Assembly: GCF_002798405.1 (NCBI RefSeq) | Contig: NZ_PGGV01000016.1 | Span: forward strand, 1 to 64,000 | DNA from: Glycomyces xiaoerkulensis | GTDB taxonomy: Bacteria; Actinomycetota; Actinomycetes; Mycobacteriales; Micromonosporaceae | Reading direction: 5' to 3' | DNA: 64,000 nucleotides | Shown: positions 17,734-25,922 of the stretch, one piece after another | Position numbering within the stretch: position 1 is the stretch's first letter | Layout: the number at the start of each line of letters is the position of its first letter | Translations under genes and position numbers: made by a program | Notes under the pieces: generated by a model | Database searches by the model: none | Seen by the model: the letters and a program-made list of their open reading frames with translations, nothing else | Told to the model about the DNA's origin: nothing

Positions 17734-19062
17734 ATGCATCTTCACACGAAACACCGCGCCAAGGTCGGGCTCGCGGCCGCCGCGGCCGGCGCGCTCGCGC
17801 TGTCCGCCTGCGGTGGCGGCGACGGCTCCGACGGCGACGGCGACGGCACGAACGAAGACGGCCAGGTCGAACTGACCCTCAGTGTCTTCGGCACCATGGG
17901 CTACGGCCCGCTGGTCGAGGAATACAACGACATGCAGGATGACGTGGTCGTCACCATGGAGGGCGACGGCTCCGAGTTCAACGACGACCACCTGCCGATG
18001 GTGGACTCGGCCATCGAGGCCGGCTCCGGCCTCGGCGACGTGGTCGGCATGGACGAGCAGGCCATCACCCAGATGATGAACAACAACGACGCCTGGGCCG
18101 ACCTGGCCGAGTACGGCTTCGACGAGCGCGCCTCGGACTACCCGGGCTGGAAGTGGGAGCTCGGGCACACCACCGACGGCAAGCTGGCCGGATTCGGCAC
18201 CGACGTCGGCGGCATGGGCCTGTGCTTCCGCTCCGACCTGTTCGAAGAGGCCGGCCTGACCACCGACCGCGAAGAGCTCGCCGAGCTCTGGTCCGACTGG
18301 GACGGCTTCAAGTCCGTCGCCCAGGACTTCGTCGACTCGGGCATCGACGCCGACTTCCTCGACAGCCCCACCCAGCTCCAGAACATGCTGCTGGGCCAGT
18401 TGGCCGGCACCGGCGACGGCGACATGTACGTCGACGACGAGGGCAACCTGACCCTCGACTCCGCGGCCAACACCGAGGCCGTCGAGACCATCCTGGAGCT
18501 CAACGACATGGGCGCCATCGGCGAGTACGTCTCCTGGTCCGACGAGTGGAACACCGCCATCGCCGAGGGCGGCTTCGCCGTCATGGCCTGCCCGAGCTGG
18601 ATGACCGGTGTCATCTCCGGCACCGCCGGCGAGGACAACGCCGGCAACTGGGACATGGCCGCCGCTCCGGGCGTGGCCGGCAACTGGGGCGGCTCCTGGC
18701 TGCTCGTCCCCTCGCAGTCGCAGCACCCTGAAGAAGCCGCCGAGCTGGCCTCTTGGCTGACCGAGCCCGAGCAGCAGGTCAAGGTGTTCGAGGACGTCGG
18801 CGCGTTCCCGTCGACCCTCGAGGGCGCCGAGCAGGTCGCCGACTCGACCAACGAGTACTTCAACGACGCCCCCGTCGGCCAGATCATCGCCGACTCGGTG
18901 GCCGCCATGGAGCCGCTGGTCTACTCGCAGTACCACCACGCCGTGAAGGGCGCCGTTGAAGACGTCCTGAACGGCGTCGTCGACGGCACCTACACCTCCG
19001 ACGAGGCGTGGGACGTCATGCAGTCCGAGGCCGAGAACGCGATCCAGCTCAGCGGCCTGTAG
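17734..19062 (+). CDS. cebE: Cellobiose-type ABC importer, solute-binding lipoprotein
   Basis: A 442-residue family 1 solute-binding protein. The signal peptide ends in the lipobox LSAC (Cys about residue 28), followed by a Gly/Asp-rich tether, so it is a lipoprotein on the outer face of the membrane. The mature part shows typical binding-protein landmarks (FGTDVGGMGLCFRSDLFEEAGL; WLTEPEQQVKVFEDVGAFPS). The ATG follows GGAAGGA; an in-frame upstream extension lacks support. The downstream permeases, GH1 beta-glucosidase and CebR-type repressor, and the divergent cellulase, indicate cellobiose or cello-oligosaccharides as the ligand. No ATPase gene is present, as is usual where MsiK is shared. 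Confidence 0.9.
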   Translation: MHLHTKHRAKVGLAAAAAGALALSACGGGDGSDGDGDGTNEDGQVELTLSVFGTMGYGPLVEEYNDMQDDVVVTMEGDGSEFNDDHLPMVDSAIEAGSGLGDVVGMDEQAITQMMNNNDAWADLAEYGFDERASDYPGWKWELGHTTDGKLAGFGTDVGGMGLCFRSDLFEEAGLTTDREELAELWSDWDGFKSVAQDFVDSGIDADFLDSPTQLQNMLLGQLAGTGDGDMYVDDEGNLTLDSAANTEAVETILELNDMGAIGEYVSWSDEWNTAIAEGGFAVMACPSWMTGVISGTAGEDNAGNWDMAAAPGVAGNWGGSWLLVPSQSQHPEEAAELASWLTEPEQQVKVFEDVGAFPSTLEGAEQVADSTNEYFNDAPVGQIIADSVAAMEPLVYSQYHHAVKGAVEDVLNGVVDGTYTSDEAWDVMQSEAENAIQLSGL

Positions 19063-19083
19063 CCCCGAAGCGCCTTAGCCGCC

Positions 19084-19224
19084 GGGAGCGGTGGTCCCCA
19101 GGCACCGCTCCCCACCCCTTCGGCGAAGGCCAGCGACGGAGCCGGGCGCCCGCCTCCTTGCGGGGAGGCGGGCGCACTCCGGGCGCCGTGTCGGCCCGCC
19201 GCGCCCCAACCCGCGGCGGGCCGA
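19084..19224 (+). other. Three tandem hairpins between cebE and cebF
   Basis: Three perfect stems follow each other in the 188-base gap: GGGAGCGGTG with CACCGCTCCC (19084-19093 and 19103-19112), GCGCCCGCCTCC with GGAGGCGGGCGC (19146-19157 and 19164-19175), and TCGGCCCGCCGCG with CGCGGCGGGCCGA (19191-19203 and 19212-19224). Stems are 10, 12 and 13 base pairs with loops of 9, 6 and 8. Placed between a binding-protein gene and its permeases, they probably protect the upstream message and reduce readthrough, so that the lipoprotein is made in excess. Confidence 0.85.
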
Positions 19225-19250
19225 CTCCTTCGGACTCCGAGAGAGGAACC

Positions 19251-20195
19251 ATGACCACCGCAGTCGCCACTCGGTCGACGGATCGCAAGACTTTCCGAGA
19301 CCGCCTCCACAACTTCGACCTCAAGGGCACCCCGTACCTTCTGGTCGCCCCATTCTTCCTGCTGTTCCTGGTATTCGGGCTGTTCCCGATGGGGTACACG
19401 CTCTACACCTCGCTCCACCAGTGGAACACCCGCAGCCCCGAACGCACCTTCATCGGACTGGAGAACTACTCCTTCCTGCTGTTCGAGTTCGACCGCTTCG
19501 GCTGGTCGATCGTCAACACCTTCGGCATCTTCGTGATCGCCACCGTCCCGCAGCTCGTGTGCGGCCTGATGGTCGCCAGTGCCCTCAACAAGCGCTTGAA
19601 GGCGCAACTGTTCTGGCGCATGGCCATCCTGACCCCGATCGTCACCTCGGTGGTGGCCGTCGGCGTGGTCTTCACCCGCATCTGGGGCCAGCAGTACGGC
19701 ATGGTCAACGGCCTCATCGAGGTCCTCGGATTCGAGGCCGTCAACTGGCAGGGTGATCGCCTCACCTCCTGGGTGGCCATCGCCAGCATGGTCGACTGGC
19801 GATGGATGGGCTACAACGCCCTGATCTACCTGGCCGCCATGCAGACCATTCCCCGGCAGTTGTACGAGGCGGCGTCCATCGACGGCGCCAGCCCCCGGCA
19901 GCAGTTCTGGAAGATCACCGTTCCCCAGATCAAGCCCGTCATCGTCTTCACCGTGTTCATGTCCTCGGTCGGCGGCATGATGCTGTTCGCCGAACCGATG
20001 ATGTTCGGAGGCGGCCGCCTCGGCGGCGGCTCCGAAGGACAGTTCCAGACCACCTCGCTGATTCTGATCGACCTGCTGCGAACGCACGGCAACTACGGCA
20101 TGTCCGCCGCGGCCGGCTGGATCCTCTTCCTCGTCATCGGGCTGGTCGCCAGCATGAATTACTTCATCGTCAACCGTATCCAGGGGGACAAGTGA
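19251..20195 (+). CDS. cebF: Cellobiose-type ABC importer, permease 1
   Basis: A 314-residue MalF-type inner membrane permease with six hydrophobic segments beginning at YLLVAPFFLLFLVFGLFP. The EAA loop that contacts the ATPase is present as YEAASIDGASPRQQFWKITVPQIKP (about 210-234, key residues E-A-A, D-G-A). The ATG follows GAGAGGAA. It overlaps the next permease gene by four bases, so the two should be made in equal amounts. It is separated from cebE by three hairpins. Confidence 0.92.
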   Translation: MTTAVATRSTDRKTFRDRLHNFDLKGTPYLLVAPFFLLFLVFGLFPMGYTLYTSLHQWNTRSPERTFIGLENYSFLLFEFDRFGWSIVNTFGIFVIATVPQLVCGLMVASALNKRLKAQLFWRMAILTPIVTSVVAVGVVFTRIWGQQYGMVNGLIEVLGFEAVNWQGDRLTSWVAIASMVDWRWMGYNALIYLAAMQTIPRQLYEAASIDGASPRQQFWKITVPQIKPVIVFTVFMSSVGGMMLFAEPMMFGGGRLGGGSEGQFQTTSLILIDLLRTHGNYGMSAAAGWILFLVIGLVASMNYFIVNRIQGDK

Positions 20196-21112
20196 GCACC
20201 GCACTGAAACCTCCGCCGCCCGCCCCCGAATCGCGGGCACCCCGGCCGCGGCGCCGCAGCAAGGCCAAGGACTCCAGCGGGACCGTCCTGGCGCCCACGA
20301 CGATGACCCGGATCGGTCTGATCGGCGTCGCGCTGCTGTCGGTCTTCCCGCTGTACTGGATGATCGTCGTGGCCTCCCGGGACAGCTCGGCCGCGTCCCA
20401 GTTCCCGCCGGCGCTGCTGCCCGGCGGCAACCTCGGGGAAAACGTCATGGAGGCCCTCAACGAGCCCCAGGCGCACCTGATCACCGGCCTGCAGAACTCA
20501 CTCATCATCACCGGCACCGTCACCGTCTCGGTGATCCTGATCTCGACCCTGGCCGGGTTCGCCTTCGCGAAGCTGAAGTTCCGCGGCTCGAAGGTGCTCA
20601 TGGTCATCGTGCTGGCGACCATGATGGTCCCGCTCCAGCACCTGGGCCTGGTGCCGCTGTACATCATGATGATCGAGCTGGGCTGGACCAACACCCTGCA
20701 CGCGGCCATCCTGCCGTTCCTGGTCAACGGCTTCGGCATCTTCATGATGCGCCAGTACACCCTTCAGTCGGTGCCCGACGAACTCATCGAGGCGGCCCGC
20801 ATCGACGGCGCCTCGACCCTCCGGATCTGGTGGCGGATCGTGCTGCCGGCGCTGCGTCCGGGAATGGTGGTGCTCGGCCTGCTCACCTTCATGCTCAACT
20901 GGAACGAGTTCCTGTGGCCGTTCATGGTGCTGAGCACCGACAACCCCACGATCCAGTTGGCGATCCGGCAGATTTCCACCGGGCTGTACACCACCGATAT
21001 CTCGATGGTCTTCACCGGCACCTTGATCTCGATCATCCCCATCGCAATCCTGTTCGCCATCTTCGGACGGCAGATCGTCAGCGGCATCATGGAAGGTTCG
21101 ACCAAGCAATGA
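20192..21112 (+). CDS. cebG: Cellobiose-type ABC importer, permease 2
   Basis: A 306-residue MalG-type permease with six membrane segments. The EAA motif is in LIEAARIDGASTLRIWWRI. The N-terminal 40 residues are Pro/Arg/Lys-rich and cytoplasmic. The GTG start overlaps the cebF stop as GTGA with AGGGGGA upstream. The stop in turn overlaps the beta-glucosidase ATG (ATGA), so permeases and hydrolase form a tightly coupled chain. Confidence 0.92.
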   Translation: MSTALKPPPPAPESRAPRPRRRSKAKDSSGTVLAPTTMTRIGLIGVALLSVFPLYWMIVVASRDSSAASQFPPALLPGGNLGENVMEALNEPQAHLITGLQNSLIITGTVTVSVILISTLAGFAFAKLKFRGSKVLMVIVLATMMVPLQHLGLVPLYIMMIELGWTNTLHAAILPFLVNGFGIFMMRQYTLQSVPDELIEAARIDGASTLRIWWRIVLPALRPGMVVLGLLTFMLNWNEFLWPFMVLSTDNPTIQLAIRQISTGLYTTDISMVFTGTLISIIPIAILFAIFGRQIVSGIMEGSTKQ

Positions 21113-22536
21113 CCATCGACAATGACCAAGCAGCGCTCGCAGCCCGGTTTCCAGCCGGTTTCGCCTGGGGCGCGGCCACCTCGTCCTATCAGGTCGAGGG
21201 GTCGACGAAGGCGGACGGCCGTGGGAAGTCCATATGGGACGTCTTCGTGGACGAGCCCGGCCGGGTGATCGACGGGTCCAACGGCGAGAAGGCGATCGAC
21301 TCCTACCGCAACGTCGAGGGCGACGTGTCCCTGGTCAAGGAACTCGGGCTCCACAGCTACCGGTTCTCGCTGTCGTGGCCTCGGATCTGCCCCGAGGGCG
21401 ACGGCCGCGTCAACCGGGCCGGGCTCGACTACTACCAGACGCTGGTCGACTCGCTGCTGGAGGCCGGGGTGACCCCCTGGGTGACCCTCTACCACTGGGA
21501 CCTGCCCCAGGCCCTGGAGAACGGCGGCGGCTGGCCCAAGCGGGACACCGCCGAGAGGTTCGGCGAGTTCGCGCGGATCGCGCACGAGGCCCTCGGCGAC
21601 CGGGTCAAGCACTGGATCACGGTCAACGAACCGTGGTGCGCGGCGTTCCTCGGTTACGCGTCGGGCGAGCACGCCCCGGGCCGGCAGGAGCCAGCCGCCT
21701 CGATCGCCGCCGCCCACCACCTGATGGTCGGGCACGGGTTGGCCTCGCGGGCGATCAAGGAGGGCGACCCCGACGCGACGGTGAGCATCGGGCTGAACTT
21801 CTACCCGGTGTACGCCGCCACCGACGCGCCGCCCGACCTGGACGCGGCCCGGCGCATCGACGGGGTGCAGAACCGGTTCTTCACCGACGCCGCACTCAAG
21901 GGCCGCTACCCCGAGGACGTCGTCGAGGACTTCAGCGCCGTCACCGACTTCTCGTTCGTCGAGGTCGGGGACATGGAACTTATCAACGCGCCGCTGGACT
22001 GCCTGTCGGTGAACTTCTACAGCAAGTTCACCGTCACCGGCGACGCCGACGGCGGCGCGGTGTCGGCCTCGGCGGCGCCGACCGACTCGGGCTCGCCGTG
22101 GCCGGCCAACGACCACATCGGGTTCGTGACCACCGGGCTCCCGCAGACCGACATGGGTTGGGAGATCGCTCCGCAGGGGCTTACTGAAACGTTGAAACGG
22201 CTTCACAACAATTATCCGGACGTGAAGCTGGCGATCACCGAGAACGGCGCGGCCTTCCCCGACAAGCTCGTCGACGGGCAGGTCGCCGACTCCGAGCGTC
22301 TGGAGTACTTCCGCGCGCACGTGGGCGCCTGCGCCGACGCCGTCGACGAAGGGGTGCCCCTGGTGGCGTATTTCGCCTGGTCGCTGGCCGACAACTTCGA
22401 ATGGGCGTGGGGCTATACCAAGCGGTTCGGCCTGGTCTATGTTGACTTCGAAACCGGACAACGGGTAGTGAAGGACTCGGGCAAGTGGTACGCCGACCTG
22501 GTGCGGCACGCCCGCTCGCACGGTGAGGCACAATAA
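21109..22536 (+). CDS. bglC: GH1 beta-glucosidase
   Basis: A 475-residue family 1 glycoside hydrolase of normal length. The acid/base Glu is in TVNEPW and the nucleophile in ITENGAAF. The N-terminal GFAWGAATSSYQVEG signature and the WSLADNFEWAWGYTKRFGL end motif are intact. There is no signal peptide, so it splits imported cellobiose in the cytoplasm. It overlaps cebG by four bases and is followed 31 bases later by the repressor gene, matching the cebEFG-bglC order known in Streptomyces. Confidence 0.95.
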   Translation: MTIDNDQAALAARFPAGFAWGAATSSYQVEGSTKADGRGKSIWDVFVDEPGRVIDGSNGEKAIDSYRNVEGDVSLVKELGLHSYRFSLSWPRICPEGDGRVNRAGLDYYQTLVDSLLEAGVTPWVTLYHWDLPQALENGGGWPKRDTAERFGEFARIAHEALGDRVKHWITVNEPWCAAFLGYASGEHAPGRQEPAASIAAAHHLMVGHGLASRAIKEGDPDATVSIGLNFYPVYAATDAPPDLDAARRIDGVQNRFFTDAALKGRYPEDVVEDFSAVTDFSFVEVGDMELINAPLDCLSVNFYSKFTVTGDADGGAVSASAAPTDSGSPWPANDHIGFVTTGLPQTDMGWEIAPQGLTETLKRLHNNYPDVKLAITENGAAFPDKLVDGQVADSERLEYFRAHVGACADAVDEGVPLVAYFAWSLADNFEWAWGYTKRFGLVYVDFETGQRVVKDSGKWYADLVRHARSHGEAQ

Positions 22537-22567
22537 AATCACGCAACGGAGCCCGAGGTGATACACG

Positions 22568-23662
22568 ATGACCGACACCCGATCTGACGACGCCGGCGCG
22601 CCGCGGCCAACGCCGCTGGGAGCGAACGGGCAGACCAGCCGCAAACGCAGCGCCGGGCGCCCCACCCTCGACACCGTCGCGCGCCATGCAGGAGTCGGCC
22701 GGGGCACGGTCTCGCGGGTCATCAACGGCTCGCCGAAGGTCGCCGAGGACACCCGGACGGCGGTGCTGGACGCGATCAAGGAGCTCGGGTACGTCCCGAA
22801 CCAGGCCGCGCGGACGCTGGTGACCCAGCGGACCGACACGGTGGCGCTGGTGGTGACCGAGTCGCAGGAATGGCTGTGGGGCGAACCGTTCTTCGCCGGC
22901 GTCCTGCGGGGCGCCTCGGACCAGCTCGCCGAGGACAACATGCGGCTGATGCTGACGTTCGCGCCCAAGGACGGCGACCGCTCACGCCTGGAGTCGTACC
23001 TGATGGGCGGCCACGTCGACGGCGTCATGATGGTCTCGAGCCACAGCGGGGACCCGCTGCCCGAGCGGCTCGAGGAATCCGGAATCCCGATGGTCCTGTG
23101 CGGCACGCCCACCGGCCTGAATCCGGTGGCGTACGTCGACTGCGACAACAGGTCCGGAGCTCGACAGGCCGTGGAATACTTGGCGGAGAAGGGCTGTCGG
23201 CGGATCGGGACGATCGCCGGGCCCCAGGACATGCAAGTGGGCGTCGACCGACTCAACGGCTACTGGGACGGCCTGCGGGGCCACCGGCTGCCGGTCGAGG
23301 ACGACCTGGTGACCATCGCCGGAGGCTTCGACGAGGCCAGCGGCGTCAAGGCCGCCAGAGAGCTGTTCGAGAAGGGCGGCCGGATGGACGCGATCGTGGC
23401 GGCCTCGGACCCGCTGGCGATCGCCACCATGCGCATAGCGCGCGAGCACGGCATGGACGTCCCCGGCGACCTGGCCCTCATCGGCTTCGACGACTCGCCG
23501 ATGGCCGAGGTGGCCGAGCCGCCGCTGACCACCGTGCATCAGCCGACCGAGACGATGGGCCGCGAGATGGCGCGCCTGCTGGGCGGCCGGATCCGCGGCG
23601 AGGAGGCCGGCCCGCTGGTGACCATCCTGGGAACCAGGATCGTGGTGAGGCAGTCCGCCTGA
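22568..23662 (+). CDS. cebR: LacI-family repressor of the cellobiose genes (CebR-like)
   Basis: A 364-residue LacI/GalR regulator. After about 28 nonconserved residues comes the helix-turn-helix TLDTVARHAGVGRGTVSRVI with the hinge helix NQAARTLVTQ, then a periplasmic-binding-like sensor domain ending in FDDSPMAEVAEPPLTTVHQP. CebR of Streptomyces binds TGGGAGCGCTCCCA and lets go when cellobiose or cellotriose is present. Three related boxes lie near GH48 and cebE, none in front of this gene, so it is likely made with the operon. The family is certain; cellobiose as inducer is inferred from context. Confidence 0.9.
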   Translation: MTDTRSDDAGAPRPTPLGANGQTSRKRSAGRPTLDTVARHAGVGRGTVSRVINGSPKVAEDTRTAVLDAIKELGYVPNQAARTLVTQRTDTVALVVTESQEWLWGEPFFAGVLRGASDQLAEDNMRLMLTFAPKDGDRSRLESYLMGGHVDGVMMVSSHSGDPLPERLEESGIPMVLCGTPTGLNPVAYVDCDNRSGARQAVEYLAEKGCRRIGTIAGPQDMQVGVDRLNGYWDGLRGHRLPVEDDLVTIAGGFDEASGVKAARELFEKGGRMDAIVAASDPLAIATMRIAREHGMDVPGDLALIGFDDSPMAEVAEPPLTTVHQPTETMGREMARLLGGRIRGEEAGPLVTILGTRIVVRQSA

Positions 23663-23743
23663 GCGGTCGTGGTCGACCGGAGCACCGGCGCTCGAAAGCG
23701 CGTGCGCGGCCCGGGCTCCGAAGCGGCGACGAAGAATTGAGAG

Positions 23744-23787
23744 AGCGGTCCCCGCAGGCCTTCGCGGCCGGGCGGGGGCCGCTTTTT
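23744..23787 (+). terminator. Intrinsic terminator of the ceb operon
   Basis: AGCGGTCCCCGC pairs with GCGGGGGCCGCT (12 pairs, one G-T) and is followed by TTTT. A smaller GGCC stem sits inside the loop. It lies about 80 bases after cebR. Confidence 0.88.
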
Positions 23788-24044
23788 CGTGCCTGAATCC
23801 CTCGTTCCCGATGGGCGCTGCCACATTCTCGCTCTCTCGGGAAAGCGATGTCTGATGAACTTGTTTCATATATTTTAGCAGTGCACACGCCTCCTTGTGA
23901 GTCCAGTATGGATGTTTATGTTTGTGAACATGAGCGTTTTACCACCCATTCGGGTGACGACAATCGCCCCCCAGACATGGACAATTGAACGCATAGCACA
24001 AACGATCCGAAAACGCAGGAGCGTTCGAATCAGGGAGGTGGGCT
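23788..24044. other. AT-richer intergenic region upstream of the DUF222/HNH gene
   Basis: No gene was recognised. GC falls in 23850-24000. The segment includes ATGTT-TGTG-AACAT (23918-23931), a perfect 5-base inverted repeat that could bind a regulator, and GGGAGGTGGGCT directly before the next ATG as ribosome binding site. A 68-codon open frame at 23897 is not supported by composition. Confidence 0.45.
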
Positions 24045-25922
24045 ATGACCGGCAAGCTGGAAGCGAGGACGCGCAGGGCCGAGCGCGCCGAACACCTCCG
24101 TAGCGAACTCGACGCCCTTGCCGCCCAAGCCCGCCTTCGTGATGCGGCGGCCCTCCGGAGGGTCCTCGAATACACCCGCGACCGGATGCACCGCGATATC
24201 GACGGGTTCTCCGGGATCCGCGACTGGCTGTGCGAGTGCTTCGACTTCACCTACACCACCGCCGGCCAGATCGCCCGCATCGCCCGGCTCGGTCCGAAGT
24301 TCAAGGTCCTCACCGAGGCCGCCGCCACCGGTGCGGCACGGATCGATGCGGTCGCCTACGCCATGCTCGCCCTGGACAAGAAGGGCCTGCGCGTCTTCGC
24401 CCGCACCCCCTACCCCACCGGGCCGGTCGACAGCCCCTACGACCCGGCGGTCTCCTGCGGCACCCCCGAAGAGCTGATCCGGGAATACTGCGTCCACGCC
24501 TCCCACACCGAGCTCCGGGACGCCGTCGACCGAATCGCGGCGAGCCTGTTCGACGAGCTGGCGATGCTCGACCGGATGTCGCAGGACGCGCTGGCATACC
24601 TGGAGGTCAGCGAGCGATCCGACGGCATGTGGGACCTCGACGGCGTTCTGTCCGCCGACACCGGGCGGCTGCTGGACAAGTACCTCCAGACCTCCTGCCC
24701 TCCCCCGCGCCGGGACGAGGCCGACTCCGACGGAGTGCTGCCCGCGCAGGCGAACCGCAACGCCGAGGCGTTCCACCAGTTGGTCGCCACCGCAGGGACC
24801 GACCCGCACGCGCCACGGCGCCACGGGCACACGGCCACGCTCAGCCTCGTCTGCGACCTGGAGACGCTGCGCGGCGAGGACACCGGGCGAGTCCCACGCC
24901 TGGAGGACCGCCCGATCCCGGTCGCGGAGGCCCGCCTTCTGGCATGCGAGGCCGGCATCGTCCCGATGGTCTTCGACTACGAGCAGGGCGAATTGCTGGA
25001 GCTGGGCAAGGAGGTCCGCCTTCCGAACACCGCGCTCCGCCGCAAGCTGGAGGCCGAGCAGCCGGGAGGATGCGCCTGGCCCGGCTGCGGACGCCCGGTC
25101 TCCTGGTGCGAGACCCACCACCTGGTCGCCTGGTACGAAGGCGGCCCCACCGAGGCGGACAATCTCATACTCCTATGTAGATTCCATCACGGCCGCATTC
25201 ACACCCACCGGTGGAACATCACCAAGACCGGCCCCGGTCAGGCGCAGATCGCCCGGACCGGCTGCACCGCGGAGAAACCCTGCCGCCGCTGCCCGAGCTG
25301 CGACGAGGCGGGCCGCACCTCGACTCCGATCGTGGACTTCGACGACCTCGGATCGGCCTGCGATGTCGACCTGGAGACCGAGGAGTGGTCCCCGAACCAC
25401 CGGGCCGACCTCGACCGCATCGCCCAGGAGGCCGCGGACGAGGCCATCGAGGCCGCGCTGGCGGCCCGCGCCGAGGCCGGGGCCAGGTTCCGGGCCGAGA
25501 CCGCCGCGCGGCATGCGGCCCGCACCGGCCCGACGCCCGAGGTTTCCGCTGAACCGTCCGCCGCGGTGGGGCCCGCATCGACGGGCACCGCCGGCGGATC
25601 CGATCCGGGCCCGCCGCCGTTCTTAACCTGCCCTCGGCGCGAGGTCGGTGCCGAGGGAGGGAGCACTCATAGAGCGCTCAGCCCGAGTCCCGGAAAGGGA
25701 TCGGGCCCCTCGGCATGTCCGGACTCCACCCTTCGCAGACGGCTCGCCCGACCGATCGGCCGGGGTGGCTCGACATCCAATCTACTGATCAGTAACATGT
25801 ATCGTGATCGGCAGCACCGCACCGTCGAGAGGTCGCCATGGGAGTCGTCCAAATCGTCACGGCCGCGATCGCCTTCGCCTACACGGCGCTCGCGATCGGG
25901 CTGTTCGTCCGCACCGGGCTGA
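24045..25922 (+). CDS. DUF222 / HNH endonuclease domain protein with abnormal C-terminus
   Basis: An open frame of 625 residues. Residues 1-300 form the all-helical DUF222 domain. An HNH nuclease-like domain (about 345-395) has CAWPGCGRPVSWCETHHLVAW and NLILLCRFHHGRIH, with the metal-binding Cys and His residues. Such 13E12-type genes are abundant in actinobacteria; some lie in mobile regions and their natural role is unclear. After about residue 525 the sequence becomes low-complexity. The last 100 residues run through what should be the promoter of the next gene and overlap its start by 85 bases. A TAA lies in another frame at 25625, so the natural end may have been lost by a frameshift. 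Confidence 0.8.
   Translation: MTGKLEARTRRAERAEHLRSELDALAAQARLRDAAALRRVLEYTRDRMHRDIDGFSGIRDWLCECFDFTYTTAGQIARIARLGPKFKVLTEAAATGAARIDAVAYAMLALDKKGLRVFARTPYPTGPVDSPYDPAVSCGTPEELIREYCVHASHTELRDAVDRIAASLFDELAMLDRMSQDALAYLEVSERSDGMWDLDGVLSADTGRLLDKYLQTSCPPPRRDEADSDGVLPAQANRNAEAFHQLVATAGTDPHAPRRHGHTATLSLVCDLETLRGEDTGRVPRLEDRPIPVAEARLLACEAGIVPMVFDYEQGELLELGKEVRLPNTALRRKLEAEQPGGCAWPGCGRPVSWCETHHLVAWYEGGPTEADNLILLCRFHHGRIHTHRWNITKTGPGQAQIARTGCTAEKPCRRCPSCDEAGRTSTPIVDFDDLGSACDVDLETEEWSPNHRADLDRIAQEAADEAIEAALAARAEAGARFRAETAARHAARTGPTPEVSAEPSAAVGPASTGTAGGSDPGPPPFLTCPRREVGAEGGSTHRALSPSPGKGSGPSACPDSTLRRRLARPIGRGGSTSNLLISNMYRDRQHRTVERSPWESSKSSRPRSPSPTRRSRSGCSSAPG
25783..25794. promoter_or_regulatory. Palindrome upstream of the Fe-S oxidoreductase gene
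   Basis: TACTGATCAGTA is a perfect 12-base palindrome 43 bases upstream of the ATG, followed closely by ACATGT. It has the size and position of a TetR-type operator for a fatty-acid metabolism regulator. The regulator is not in the window. Confidence 0.5.

Noticed and set aside
23897-24103. 68-codon frame upstream of the DUF222/HNH gene
   Set aside because: Overlaps the start of the HNH gene in another frame, lacks a ribosome binding site, and has no recognised features.
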